A stretch of DNA of 64,000 bases. Source: Guadua angustifolia. Lineage: Eukaryota; Streptophyta; Magnoliopsida; Poales; Poaceae. The stretch is from positions 18,886,924-18,950,923 of the forward strand of contig CM070502.1 in the NCBI GenBank assembly GCA_036346375.1, written 5' to 3'. The position numbers and the translations under genes are program-made. Below, piece by piece: positions 35,010 to 45,938 of the stretch; the first letter of the stretch is position 1; each line of letters opens with the position of its first letter. Below the pieces are notes generated by a model, which had not been told where the DNA came from, did no database searches, and saw only the letters and a program-made list of their open reading frames with translations.

Positions 35010-36260
35010 ATGGCTAGTCTGGGCGTCGATGTCATAAGCTCAAAAAGATCTTGCTTGAACAACGTCGTAATTCTGAGCTAGGTCTAGTGGAAGTACATTA
35101 TGGGGCAACGTTGGCTCCACCAAAGATTTAGAGAACCTAACAACAAAATTGCGGTAGCGTCCATCGGTGTTACATGCGAAGTGCCAAGAGGGTATGTGGG
35201 CGATCGGTGAAATACAAAGATTTGGATTTTCACAATGGGGATGGCATATTGCAGTTAGAGTTCTGCGAATTGTATATGTTATGCCGACGGATGCTCTGGG
35301 GCGTCCTTTGGTCGGTATGGACTTTGTAAGTCTCTATTTATATTATTGTATATTCTTCTACCGTTCAAGCTGTATGTCTAACTTCTTTTTTACATATGTA
35401 GAATGGAATCTGATTATGTGCAAAAATAAGGATGAAGATTTAGGATTTCTCGATCCGGGGCTTGTTAACGAGACACTTTCGTCCGTGATAACCCAAAGTT
35501 TGTTGAAGACTATTTATTTAAGACTTTCTTCAAGTGAGAAAGAAAACCTCCGTACTTGTACCCTATAACTTTAAATGCGTATTACCCTACTTCTAATATT
35601 GTTTTACTATTTTTGTGTGACGGTGTGGGACTAATAGGTTTGTGTTAACATATATGTCTAGTTATCCTTTGGGTCCTCCTCGTCATCGAGTTAGAAGCTA
35701 GCGGGGTTTATGTCTTGGACTCGTTGAGAAAAGAACTTCGTGAGTATGAACATAATTTTTGGAAGATGATGAGCAAGTAAACTTCGATCGTTCGCGTTAT
35801 TGCTCTAGTAATATTTTATTCTATTGTATTTAAGGTTAATTACTATTTAAAATCATTCACAGTAGCATTCTGCGGTATTGCAAGAAAGGTGGTCCGCATC
35901 TTCCCTCTGAGGACAACTTTCAAAGTAATAACAGACTTTCCATGCATGAGGAGGACCGAGGAAATAGTTTATCGCATACTACGTATGTACAAATTTACAT
36001 TCAATTGTCCACGAAGTTGGCTGGCTCTATGAAGCCATGGTATATAATTACACATTCATGCCTACTTTTCTTTCATTTAACATCTATCATCATTAATTAA
36101 ATTTCTCTTTTCTTCAATAACGGCGCTCCAAGTGAGAACCAATCGATTATTGTTGACGAAATTTTAGCAATTCAAACATATCATTTGGATTCATTGTGAA
36201 CAGTCATCGATCCAAAGGCGAGTTCCTGACGGAAGCTTGATCTAAAGTGAGCGAGATGTA
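35010..36260 (+). pseudogene. CACTA-encoded Ulp1/SENP-type cysteine protease, decayed
   Basis: Many grass CACTA elements carry a C48 (Ulp1) SUMO-protease-like gene; this is one. Visible pieces are FLDPGLVNETLSSVITQ at about 35440, KKTSVLVPYN at about 35544, and the core block LWVLLVIELEASGVYVLDSLRKE at about 35663-35731. The aspartate of the catalytic triad (VLDS) is present, but the histidine expected before the tryptophan reads leucine, and the cysteine block is not identifiable. A probable intron runs from GTAAGT at about 35328 to TAG at 35400. It is broken and most likely inactive. Confidence 0.65.
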
Positions 36261-36439
36261 CTCACACTACATTTGTGAGCAGACTATTAATTGTAAAAAC
36301 TAAATATTGTGATGCTTTAATATATTTTAATTATGATCTAACGCTTCATATACTATATATTTGAAGGCAACATATCATGTGCACAGAGCCTTCCGTGTAC
36401 ACATTGTGCACACCAACTAATAAAAGTCACGAAAACTAC

Positions 36440-36602
36440 GAAAAAATTTGTAGATGTACTTCATAGATTACTCTACCTATGTATAAAATTGAGGTTCAAA
36501 TTCAATACATATGACTTTTGTAAGTCCTCATATGTATTGAATTTGAACCTACAATTTTATACATAGGTAAAGTAATCTATGAAATACATCTACAAATTTT
36601 TC
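36440..36602. mobile_element. Foldback MITE-like inverted repeat
   Basis: The left arm 36440-36513 and right arm 36529-36602 are almost perfectly complementary over 74 bp, with a 15-base loop. The outer edges read AAAAAATTTGTAG and CTACAAATTTTTC. It lies just inside the right subterminal array of the CACTA. No clear target duplication is seen. As RNA it would fold into a long hairpin. Confidence 0.8.
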
Positions 36603-36942
36603 AGAATTAGGTTGTCCTTGTCGGTTAGTCTAGGAACCGGCGGTGATCTACTGAATCCTTTGTCGGTTAAATCGTATAAACCGGCGAGATATACATATAT
36701 CCTGCGGATTCTAGGTTGAACCGGCGAGATAGTGAGTATCGCTTGCGGATGCTAGCGTAAACGGCGAGAAAGTCTAATATCACTGCCGGTTGTATAATGA
36801 ACCGCGGTGATATCTATTATCCTTGCCGGTTCCTCGTGGCGGTGATAACCAATATCCTTGCCGACCAATGAGCTGCGGCGCCCATAACGGCGATAATGGC
36901 GTGGACGAACCGACAGTGATGACCTATTCTGTAGTAGTGATA

Positions 36943-37804
36943 TAGTCACGAGTAGCGACTGATTACGTGATGTATAGATCAAATAACTACTATTATTCCT
37001 AAAAAGGACAATAGTACGCCTCGTTTGTGCTTGTAGATTAATTATCCCTATGAGGGGTATTCTGTTCATTTGTACAAGCTCAAAAGCCTATAAATATCAC
37101 ACGTATTCTTTATTTGTAACTTAAGCTCTCAAGGAATACAAAGAGCCATTCGAACTGAATTTGTATAAACAGTCGTGCTATTTTCACACTCTTGGACGCT
37201 GACCTGTAACATGGTCGATGTCCTCAAGTTTCGGTTCAACACTAGTCCTTACATTTTTGTGCTGCCGTTAAATGAATTTTTTTTGAAACAATAGCTCAAC
37301 CTTTCATTTCAAAGGAGGACAAATAAGCTACAACAATTTAGTCGGCCGAAAAGGGGCACGAAAAGATTAATACAACACAGATTGTGTGCGTGACTGTCAG
37401 CGGGATTAGTTAATAAAGACAAGTCTGAAGACCTGAAGAGCGAAACAGGTGGAAACCAGCGCTTAAGCTATGGTAAACCTCGCGACAAACAACTTGCTTA
37501 GACCACACCATCAGGAGCCTGGAAAAGCCATGTTACGGTTGCTGCCAAACGAATTTTACTATTTGCCCTTTAGATTGGGATGAGAATTTCTGGCATTTGT
37601 TCTTCTCCGATAAAGTTGATCATAACTTTTTAAACATGGTGATTATTTTTTGTAGGTACATCTTAATTAATTACGCTTCCTCTTGAAGCGTTTTGTGGAA
37701 GTGTCCTATAGATCATGGATTTCATATTTTGTCTACTTGCTAATGCTAGTACTCCCGTTTTAAACATTTACTATCTATTTTTTTCCTCTGTCACTCTGTC
37801 CTGG
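36943..37804. other. Intergenic stretch, possible copia-like LTR remnant
   Basis: No coding region. CCTATAAATATCAC at about 37087 looks like a TATA box, and the following text (CTTAAGCTCTCAAGGAATAC) resembles the leader of copia-type LTRs, but no ends or duplications support it. The last part (37715-37804) reads like an intron ahead of the WAK exon. Confidence 0.3.
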
Positions 37805-38195
37805 AGCAGATTACATACCCAATTTTGGAGAAAATTGCAAGACATCATCTGGAGACATGTCCATCCCTTTTCCCTTCGGTTTCGAAGAAGGTTGCTCTGC
37901 ACTGAAAAAATTTCGACTTAACTGCACATCTGATAAGTTCACTGTCCTTGAGCGAGAAAACAAAGAAATATCTCGTGACTGATGTGTCAGTAAACCATGG
38001 ATATCTTCTGTCCGAAACGTGCTGAATGGCTCGAGTTATAACGATGAAAACGACGACTTTTTTTATTTATGTCAAGAATATGACATGAGATGTCGTGGGC
38101 CATCACTAATGTGACTTGTCAGGAAGCTATACAAAGAAACGATACTTACGTGTGCCACAGTGTGCAAAGCGGATGCCAAGATGTTGCTATGAAAA
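37805..38195 (+). pseudogene. Wall-associated kinase (WAK) extracellular fragment
   Basis: The frame from 37809 reads DYIPNFGENCK, then MSIPFPFGFEEGCSALKKF and RLNCTSDKFTV. This is the GUB_WAK_bind galacturonan-binding domain (C..CG...IP.PFG...GC) of wall-associated receptor kinases, which bind pectin outside the cell. It follows a pyrimidine-rich stretch and a CAG, so it is probably an exon start. The frame ends at TGA 37980, but a +1 shift near 37972 continues the family pattern (VTDVSVNHGYLLSETC). A later piece at 38091-38192 reads SWAITNVTCQEAIQRNDTYV, the WAK-associated C-terminal region. One conserved cysteine reads serine (TSSGD). No EGF or kinase domain follows before the CACTA at 38688. 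This is a host gene fragment. Confidence 0.75.
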
Positions 38196-38399
38196 GAAAA
38201 TCTCTCTTTGTGTACATGCATGTGTCTTTTGACTTCTGTATGTATGGGCCAAGGGCAGTTTAACTGTTGTCTTGAACAAACGAAGTTCCTCGTCAAATTA
38301 GTTGGACGGTTGGGATGCAGATGGAGGAGATGGATATCCCGATAGGATTGATAATTTGGTATATCTGAATACTTATGAAGATATGCTCTAGAGGTAATC

Positions 38400-38687
38400 A
38401 TAGAAATGATTATATTTTCTTATGTTTATGATTTGTTATCTTATTACTTGAATAATGTCATTTATTATTTGTTAGCAAGTACGTGACTTGTTTGTGAAAC
38501 TCTATATATGACTTTGTGATTATTATTCTAAAGTGATCCCTAGTTGATAAACATATGATCGATAACATATATGAATAGACTAGCATATGTATTAATTGAT
38601 GACTATGTTTCACCGGTCATGCATATGGAGATGTCATTTCAAAAATATTGACACATGTTAAATAACATGGAGTTGGATTGATCTACC
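38400..38687 (+). mobile_element. Old unclassified repeat, part 1 (target of nested insertions)
   Basis: Sequence of a dispersed grass repeat that continues, after removing insertions, at 41693-41988, 55568-55653 and 56159-56600. It has no recognisable coding region in these pieces. The class is unknown to me (retrotransposon-like text). Confidence 0.45.
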
Positions 38688-38959
38688 CGCTACAAGAAAA
38701 CGATATTTTTTCGTCGGTCTTCAACAGGCCGACGACAATAATAATACATTTTCATCAGTCTCCGGAAAACTGACGAAAATAGAGTTTTTTTCGTCGGTCT
38801 GTTTGCGAAGCCGACAAAAACAGTCCTGCCAAGGGTGGCAGTCAAATTTCAAATTATTTTCATCGGCTTATCAGGCTAACGAAAAAAGTTTGGTCCATTC
38901 TTCTTGTGACATGTGGCAGTGAGAGCTATTTTAAATCGGCGGGTTGGTGGCGAAAATAG

Positions 38960-39170
38960 GCGTAATCTTCTGGCCATCCTCGCGTACCCAGTCGCTCGCG
39001 CCTCCAAAAACAGTTCTCCCCGTGCCGCGCCACCGACCACCATCCCCGTGTCGCTGGCCGCCTGCGCCGAAACCACCGCCTCCGTTGCCCCCGCACCACC
39101 TTTCGCATCCCCACGCCACCGGCCGCCGCCGTCACTGCACGCCGCAATCCCCAAGCAAGGTGAGTTTTCC
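38960..39170 (+). other. GC-rich proline-coding block in 3.0-kb CACTA
   Basis: GC-rich and open on both strands; the plus frame from 38913 is alanine- and proline-rich and ends near CAAGGTGAGTTTT, a good splice donor (about 39157). It could be the first exon of the gene at 40253-41081. Confidence 0.35.
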
Positions 39171-39789
39171 ACCGTTTTGTTCATCTGTTTTTCAGTTGTT
39201 CATTAGTGTTAGGATGCAAATATTGTGCACACACATAGACATTGTTATCATAATGGAGCAGGGGTAGAACTTCCTACCTAGCATTATATGTATTTAGTAG
39301 GCTGCGTGACAAGGTTACAGCGTATAGTATGTACTCGATCCCTACACGATGATGTTGTATGTCATTGTTTTGTTATAGAGTTATCTTAGGTAAACTAAAT
39401 CGTATATGTATGTTAATCACTAGTATTGTCCAGCGATTCGTACAACTAATTATCGTAACTAGAAGTAAGATCAAACAATACAATTAGATATATGGTGCAA
39501 AAGTAGAAGAACGATGACACAAGAAGCGCGGGAGAGAGAGAGAGAGCAATCCATTGATTATTTGTTGCAACAACTTCTTGGTCCCGAGTAGTTAATTAGA
39601 TGATTAGTTGTTTATGAGTTATATAATATTGTTTGATTAGCTCTTAAGTAGAATCGATTTGGTCAGCCAAGCCTAGGCATCATCACCTGTTCGGGAACGG
39701 CGCATCTCACATTTACTTGTGAGGTGTGCCTTTCCGGAATTGTCCAGTTTATTTTGGATAGCCTAGGAATGGACGCTAGAGTATATGTA

Positions 39790-39911
39790 GGATTTATGAC
39801 GAGCCCAACGGTCCGAACGGAATCTCGGCAGCATAATCCAGTTGTTCTCCGATGCACCAAGACCGGATGCTGCCAAAATTCCGTTCGGACCGTAGGGCTC
39901 GTCATAAATCC
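39790..39911. repeat. Imperfect inverted repeat, 44-bp arms
   Basis: The arms 39790-39833 and 39868-39911 (GGATTTATGACGAGCCC with GGGCTCGTCATAAATCC at the outer edges) pair with few mismatches around a 34-base loop, inside the 3.0-kb CACTA. The RNA would form a microRNA-precursor-sized hairpin. Confidence 0.8.
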
Positions 39912-40252
39912 ATGCTTTGGTATCCATTCTTGTGTGGGTTTAGGACCTATCTTTCCCAGTAGAGCCCTTGTTTACAACTAAGCCAATGTGGTTGATATCG
40001 TTGCCTGTGTTTAGCTTTGAGAATGGGTGATGATCGAATGTGGATGTATGATGGTTAGAGTAAGATCGAGGCACACTCAACAGAATGGGCGGTCATTGCA
40101 CAGGCGGTCTTCAGGGACACCAGAGCACCGATCCAGAGTCACCTGGACAACTGTGCAACTAGCCAGCGACTCAGAGGATTGTGAGTTGTTCGACCTACTT
40201 TGATGAAATTTGTGTTTTCAAACTATCGTTTCAATAATATTGGCATGTAGGA

Positions 40253-41081
40253 CCAATATGGGGAAGAAATGGCTCGACGTCACAGCCCAGAGTATGACTA
40301 GAGGAACTAGGAGCTGGATGTCTCGGCGCTATACCAGAACGGTGGGGGCAAGAGACATGGAAGGTGAGATCCCCCTTATTTGAGTTTTCTTGGAAGTCCT
40401 GATATGATCAATAGTTGTACTTTTTATGAATGCCTTCGATTTCGTATATGTGTGCTATAGGTGCTCCATGTTTAACGGGGTTGTGGACTCCGACGTCGCT
40501 CTATCCCAAGGAAGAGCGTCGGGGTCCTCACAGGGCAACACTCGCTCCTTCAGGGATAATGCAAGTTTCGTAGAGTACGAGGAGCAGGCTCACCAATAGC
40601 GTGAGTTGATAGTGAAGTATGAAGCGGAGATGACGCACTTGAGTCAAACGCAGGCATACTTCCAGGGAGCTCTTCAAGTAAAAGGTCGAAATCTCAACAG
40701 AACGATTAAGTTTTGATATTGCGGATCTAACACTTTGACTATATGCAGCAACTCTACACAACTGTGGGCCCTCAGCATGGCTTGTCTATGCTTCAGCTTC
40801 CTCCGCTGTTCTATGGGTATCCGTCTCCAGGGAAAGCACCGCAAGTACATATGCTTTAGGTTAATAAGGTTTTGAAAATTATTTAAAATTCTAGACTAAC
40901 GTGAAATTTCATAACTCCTTCTCTATAGGGTTCTCAGCCTCCTCTGCCATTCTACCCATTTCCACCTTCACCACCAGGGCCAGCACCTCAGGGTTCGACC
41001 TTGCACGCTCTGAATTCAGAAGTCGACGGCTTCTTCGCCTCCGGAGGTAGCGGCCACAATTCAAACACCCCAGAGAGTTAG
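40253..41081 (+). pseudogene. Ptta-like CACTA gene, C-terminal exons
   Basis: Four exons can be traced. 40253-40362 encodes YGEEMARRHSPEYD and VSALYQNGGGKRHG. A GT...AG intron follows to about 40460. 40461-40679 encodes SMFNGVVDSDVALSQGRASG and a helical stretch KYEAEMTHLSQTQAYF. 40747-40842 encodes QLYTTVGPQHGLSMLQLPP. 40929-41081 encodes a proline-rich tail PLPFYPFPPSPPGPAPQ ending in a stop. One in-frame TAG lies at about 40598 and another in exon 1. The layout matches the coiled-coil and proline/glutamine-rich C-terminus of grass Ptta/En-Spm accessory proteins. Confidence 0.6.
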
Positions 41082-41692
41082 GAATATAGATAGACTTGTG
41101 ATGGATCGAGTAATGTAGTTGAATGGGACTTAGGGATGTCATGTTGCTTTGTTTCGACTTGGACTTGTGATGATTTGACTTGTCATATGATTTGGATGTT
41201 GGAATTTAATATTAATGTGATTTTTGGATGTTGGAATTGAATATTAATGTGATTTTCAAATTATGTGATGCATTTGCGGTTGTTCTGGATAATATATGTT
41301 GCTGTATGTGAATTTGAGTAAAAATTGTATATTGGTGCTGCAAAACAAGCATTGGGGAACCAGTTTTGCAGCTGGTACTCCTAGTATGTTCGTCGACCAC
41401 TGTGGTCGATGAAAATACTGGCAATATTTCATCGGCCATGGTGGCCGACGAAAATAGTCCGACGTGGCAAGGTTGGGCCAGCCGTCGGCCTGTTGTTTTC
41501 ATCGGCCAGGCCAAGCCGACGAAAACATTTAATTTTCATCGGCAACCGACAAAAATAAACCATATTTTTGTCAAGTTAGTTTTGTCGGTTTATTTTTGTT
41601 AGTAAGCCGACGAAAATAGCGATTTTCGTCAAGAAATCCCTTGTTTCATCAGCTTTTGGTCGACGAAAAAAGTTTGTATTCCTGTAGTGACC

Positions 41693-41988
41693 ATGAGATA
41701 GTGCGAGAATGTTGTATTCTTACTTGTGATTAGTTGGTCTCATATACAGTGTATATACTATATCCTTAGACTTAAGGTTGACCCATGTACTCGAGATGTG
41801 TAATGACTTACTTACAGGTTGCTAAATGCTACTCCGTAACTGGGTTGTTATAAAGGTCACTTTCGGGTTTATTATGATGCATGTTGCGAAGTATTGTTAA
41901 TTAAGATAGGATTTGGCCCTCTATACAATGGGAGAGATATCTTTAGGCCTCTCGAGTGGTTGGATTCCATAAATGCATGGCCATGCTA
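41693..41988 (+). mobile_element. Old unclassified repeat, part 2
   Basis: It resumes after the 3.0-kb CACTA and ends at TGCTA, the target duplication of the 13.6-kb gypsy element. Confidence 0.45.
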
Positions 41989-44900
41989 TGTAACATCCCT
42001 AATTTCGGGTTTCTGCTAAAAGCTAATTTAAAGTAATTAATTTCAAATTTTGGTATTTCCTCGGTGTTCTAATTAACCTGGCATCCATATCCTTCCGAAA
42101 TTAAAGTTCAATCCTTTATCGTCCATAAAGTCGAATTCTAATTAGGTCCTTATTCGAAATTTCACCTACATTCCAAAATGCTCTAAAATCCCGAAACCTA
42201 TTGCATTAGGTTCCAAATATTCCAAAATATTTTTAGGAATTTTCTCAAGATTTTTGGAATCTCTTTGCTATTTTATTTCTCGCGGTCTTTCATCATAATC
42301 AGTATATTAGTTCCGGAATAATCTAAATTTCAAAATTTATTAAAATTCAGTGAAACTAATTTTATTGGGTTCAAAATAATCTCTAGTATTTTTAGGAATT
42401 TTTCTAGGATTTTTAGATCATTTTTACTATTTTATTCATCGCGCTTTTGTCTCTTCATTTCTTCCAACCAACGAGAAAGCGACACGTGGCATGTCACTGT
42501 TCATCGTCTTCTTCCTCCCGTCAATGCCATGAGCAGAAATTTCAAGTTTTGACTCCATCTTCAAATGCACATAACTCTCTCCACGATTGTCCGAATCCAG
42601 TGAAATTTGAAGCGTTACGACGGTGTCATAATGGAGATTGATTACCCTACTGTTGCTCATTCTGAAATCAAGTGAAACGGTCGCTGCAATCAATTCTTTG
42701 CCGTTTCTTATTTTAACCATAACTCTTCCGTTTCTTCGTCTCTCTAAGCGTGTGAGTACCTCAAACGAGCGAATTGATGTCCTCTATACCGTGCTCACCT
42801 TGCCCCTTTGGTTCTATATCGTTTCCCATCCCAAAACTTGAGAAAACCGTACGCCCGACGTCCTCCAAAGACACCGGCGAGCCATCTCATGTTCCGGTGA
42901 GTTTCTAGACAAACCAACCATGTCACGTTGTGCCCCTTGCTTCCAAGAACACAACCATTCAATCGGTTGATTTTCGTTGCGGTTTGACCTCGGATTCGAG
43001 TTTGTTCATAAATCGATTAAATCGCTCGGTTAAGTAAATCGATTTCTTCGATTAGTGCGAACTAATTCAATTTCTTGCACCGTAGACTCCTTGAAGCTAG
43101 CTACTGCGTGCTCACCTTAGTTTTGAGAAATTTTGCATTTTCGGGTGAGTTTGAGCGTCATCTTGACGGCTCGTTTTTGATCGCGGTTTTCTTGTCGTAG
43201 TGGTTTCGCCGTGCCTGCGCCGCTAGCCGATGTGCTCCGACCTTCGCGCCGCCCTCGGTCGATCGCCTTCGCCGGCATGCGCCGCCATATAGCGCTGCGC
43301 TGGCTTGCCCCGTGCCTTGGCCGTCACCCCATTGACATTCTTGCACTCCGTGAGCCCCCAGGTGCCATATCCCTTCCCTTGGCGGCACCAATTTCTATAC
43401 CTTCCATGGCGTTCCATGGCGTTCTCTGTTCTTGTTCTTTCTCTGTCTGAGCTCTTGAGAAAAGCTCTAGCCAATGACAGTGGGGTCCGCTTGCAGAGAG
43501 ACAAGAGAAATCGAAATCTTTGGAAAAAAAGATTCAAAGGAATATTCCTTGGTTTTCAATTTTCAAGATTTTCAAAATTCAAACAATTGTTTCTCCTCCG
43601 TCGTAGCTCCGAATAGAGTGATTCAAATTTCTAAATTCAAGATCTTTCTACCAGTACTAATTTTGTAATTTTTGGATTTATCCTATTTTATTTTATTCAT
43701 TTGGTTGTCTTAGTTTTGCGGCGTAGTAGAAGAGTTTGCGGATCCGTCGTATTTGTCGTTGACCCTCAAGACTTGACGCCTTGGCTGTAATTGAAGGCAA
43801 GTCTCCTTGGCCTTACATTAATCCTATGGTTTGCAAATGTTTTACAAAAGTTTTATACTATGCATTGCTATTTATATAAAGATGATGTTAAATATAGGTT
43901 GGTAGTTAATCCGAATTGATAAATACCACCTTGATGTTGAAATCCATGTTCATTTGTAACCCTAGATTCTTTGTGATATATCATGATCATATTAGGTTGT
44001 GATATATTTTGTTTAGTCGTTAGATGAGCTTAGTTGCGGAATTGATTAAAATACCTATGGATGGGTTGCTTTGAAAATGTTGTTGAAATGTGTTTTATTG
44101 AAGCTGTAGCAAAGAGATTCTTCTGTGATTGCAAAGTAAAAATAAAATAAAAATAGTTTAGATTAGGCGGAATGGTTTGTCGGTGGAGTGCGAGATGGAG
44201 CCTTGGTTCGGTTTGTGAAAGCCGCCCTAATCAATTTAAACGAGCGCTTATATTGTCCATTCTAAGCATTCTAGTGTAACCACATGTCAAATGGGCTCGA
44301 CTTTGGTGAATAATTTATAGAAACCTAACTTAGACTCACGGATGGTGGAATGTGGGTGCAGGATGGAGGCAAGTCGTATTTCCCCTGCAGCGCAAGAGGG
44401 CTTCCATACTCGGCGAGATGGAACCCTAATAGCGGTGAAACATCGGGTGAGTCGGGTTAGGCGTATACATTGTAAAGGCCTTGTCATGATCTCTCTGCCG
44501 GCACACCAAAGGAAGTGTGTTAAATGGCGCTTGGCATTAAAGAGATGATCATGTCTTGTGGGTAAAATTGTACACCTCTGCGAGTTAAATCTATTGAATA
44601 GCCGTGCCTCTGGTCAAAGGCAAAGCAAAGAATGCTTTCATACTGGTAGACTTGGTTTTGGTTTTAGAAATAACTGATGTTTTGTTTTGGGATTCGGGAG
44701 TAGATGGAAACTCGGATATATATTTGGCACATTGAGCCAATCAGGTAGAAGGAACCTGTTTTGATCATGACAGATAGAGTCATGAGTTGGTTTACCTTAA
44801 TCTTTTAAACTCTGCGGATAGAGCCTTTATACTAGTGATGGTAGATAGAACCTTCACTAGAATATTAAATAATTCAATTGTTAAATAATTGTTTAAAATG

Positions 44901-45382
44901 TGTATTGTGAAAATTATTATTATGTATGGTTTGGTAAAACTTGGCTTTATGTAAAGAACCTATTAAGCCTTTCCTTGGAAAGCCCTACATGTTGCATTTT
45001 CCCGGACTTGCGAATGCGTTTGTACTCACATGCTACACAAATTTTTCATCGAGAGAACTACCAAGATGCGAGTTGAAGGCAACGAGTTCTATCGAGGAGT
45101 TTGATGAAGATCACCGGGATAATTAAGCGCGTGCTCCTAGTAAATGCTTTGTGGTATTTTATGGGTTTTATCATTTTGTTATTTGTTTCATTGCTTTGTG
45201 AACTCAGGTCATGTGACCGGTGATGTAATAAATAGCCATGTGGTGGTACCTTACATTTATGTTATTACTTCGTTATGTTACGGTTATGATTATCCTTTGC
45301 TTCCTTTGTGTGTACTAACAAGCGATCTAGGACTAGTCTGAAATACCTGAGGAGATTCGGATGGTAAATCTGGGGTCTCACA
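41989..45382 (+). repeat. 5' LTR of 13.6-kb gypsy element
   Basis: It starts TGTAACATCCCTAATTTCGG and ends GGGGTCTCACA. It contains the AAG|GCAAGTCTCC block at 43794-43803. It pairs with 52098-55562 along its whole length. Confidence 0.95.
43794..43802 (+). promoter_or_regulatory. Candidate GC-type splice donor in LTR leader
   Basis: GAAG|GCAAGTC matches the plant consensus for GC-AG introns (AG|GCAAGT). The same block stands in the 3' LTR (53981), in the sister LTRs (63771; 25592 minus) and in less exact form at 773 and 58185 (minus). A matching acceptor lies just before the gag ATG at 45937-45938. Confidence 0.4.
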
Positions 45383-45386
45383 TAGG

Positions 45387-45402
45387 TGGTATCGAGCTGA
45401 GC
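45387..45402 (+). other. Primer-binding site (initiator Met tRNA type)
   Basis: TGGTATCGAGCTGAGC, four bases inside the 5' LTR. It lacks one A of the usual TGGTATCAGAGC. Confidence 0.85.
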
Positions 45403-45844
45403 ATTGTAGGGCCTTAACTTAGTTAGAATGGCAAAGCCTTAAGGATTAATATTTTTATAAAAATATACTTATAAAATTTTAAGTTCCTCTGCTTCTATCT
45501 TTTCTATCTTAGCGTCTTGTTCTTACCTCATCCTCTATTTAAAATTTGTTTCTTGCCCTTGTCTTGTTTCAAAATTTGTAGATGTCGGTTTACATCATTT
45601 TTGCCTTAATGGTTTGGAGGATTCTGTGAGGAGCCTAGTGAAGAGGATTCTTCTCCTCGTGTTCTGAGGAGGTGAAGGGAAGCGATTAGTTTTAGTCTTT
45701 ATCTGTAGCACCTTTCTTTTGTCTCGTTAGAGCGTTATTAATTGTGTGTGATGGGTGTATCATGCTTCTAAGCATTTGTGATATAGTCATCTTAATAAAA
45801 ATATTTCGATTTAAATAAAGATTTCAGTTAGTGTTTCTTTCTGT

Positions 45845-45938
45845 GCTGTTGTTCTTATTGGGGATGTTGTTTAGTTTCCCTGTTTTCTTATCTTTGCTTT
45901 TCCCTCTTTCCTTGTGCTTTCCCCATCCTTGGTTTCAG
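45845..45938 (+). promoter_or_regulatory. Candidate splice acceptor directly before gag
   Basis: A pyrimidine-dominated run of roughly 80 bases ends in TTGGTTTCAG, and the very next bases are the gag ATG. Such a placement suggests a leader intron ending at the start codon. Confidence 0.45.

Larger units (their letters stand above)
27693..36939 (+). mobile_element. CACTA (En/Spm) transposon, 9.25 kb, target duplication ATA
   Basis: The left end is CACTACTACGAGACTGACC; the right end, as complement, is CACTACTACAGAATAGGTC. Flanks are ATA at 27690-27692 and 36940-36942, the 3-bp duplication expected of CACTA elements. Subterminal repeats (TATCCTTGCGGTT and ACCGGCGGTGATAA) fill 27750-28150 and 36620-36925. 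Between them, all in plus orientation, are decayed TNP2, Ptta-type and Ulp1-protease genes. This is an autonomous-type element that is now dead. Confidence 0.95.
38688..41689 (+). mobile_element. CACTA element, 3.0 kb, target duplication ACC
   Basis: The left end reads CGCTACAAGAAAACG (second base differs from CACTACAAG), and the right end, as complement, CACTACAGGAATAC. Both are flanked by ACC (38685-38687 and 41690-41692). Subterminal TTTTCGTCGGC words repeat at 38705-38900 and 41390-41670. It lacks a TNP2 transposase but carries a multi-exon Ptta-like gene and so is non-autonomous. Confidence 0.93.

Noticed and set aside
37080..37160. Host gene promoter for the WAK fragment
   Set aside because: A TATA-like word alone, 700 bp away, with text closer to a copia LTR leader; not enough support.
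43158..43537. ORFs in the 5' LTR GC-rich part
   Set aside because: Not conserved as frames between the two LTRs of the same element.
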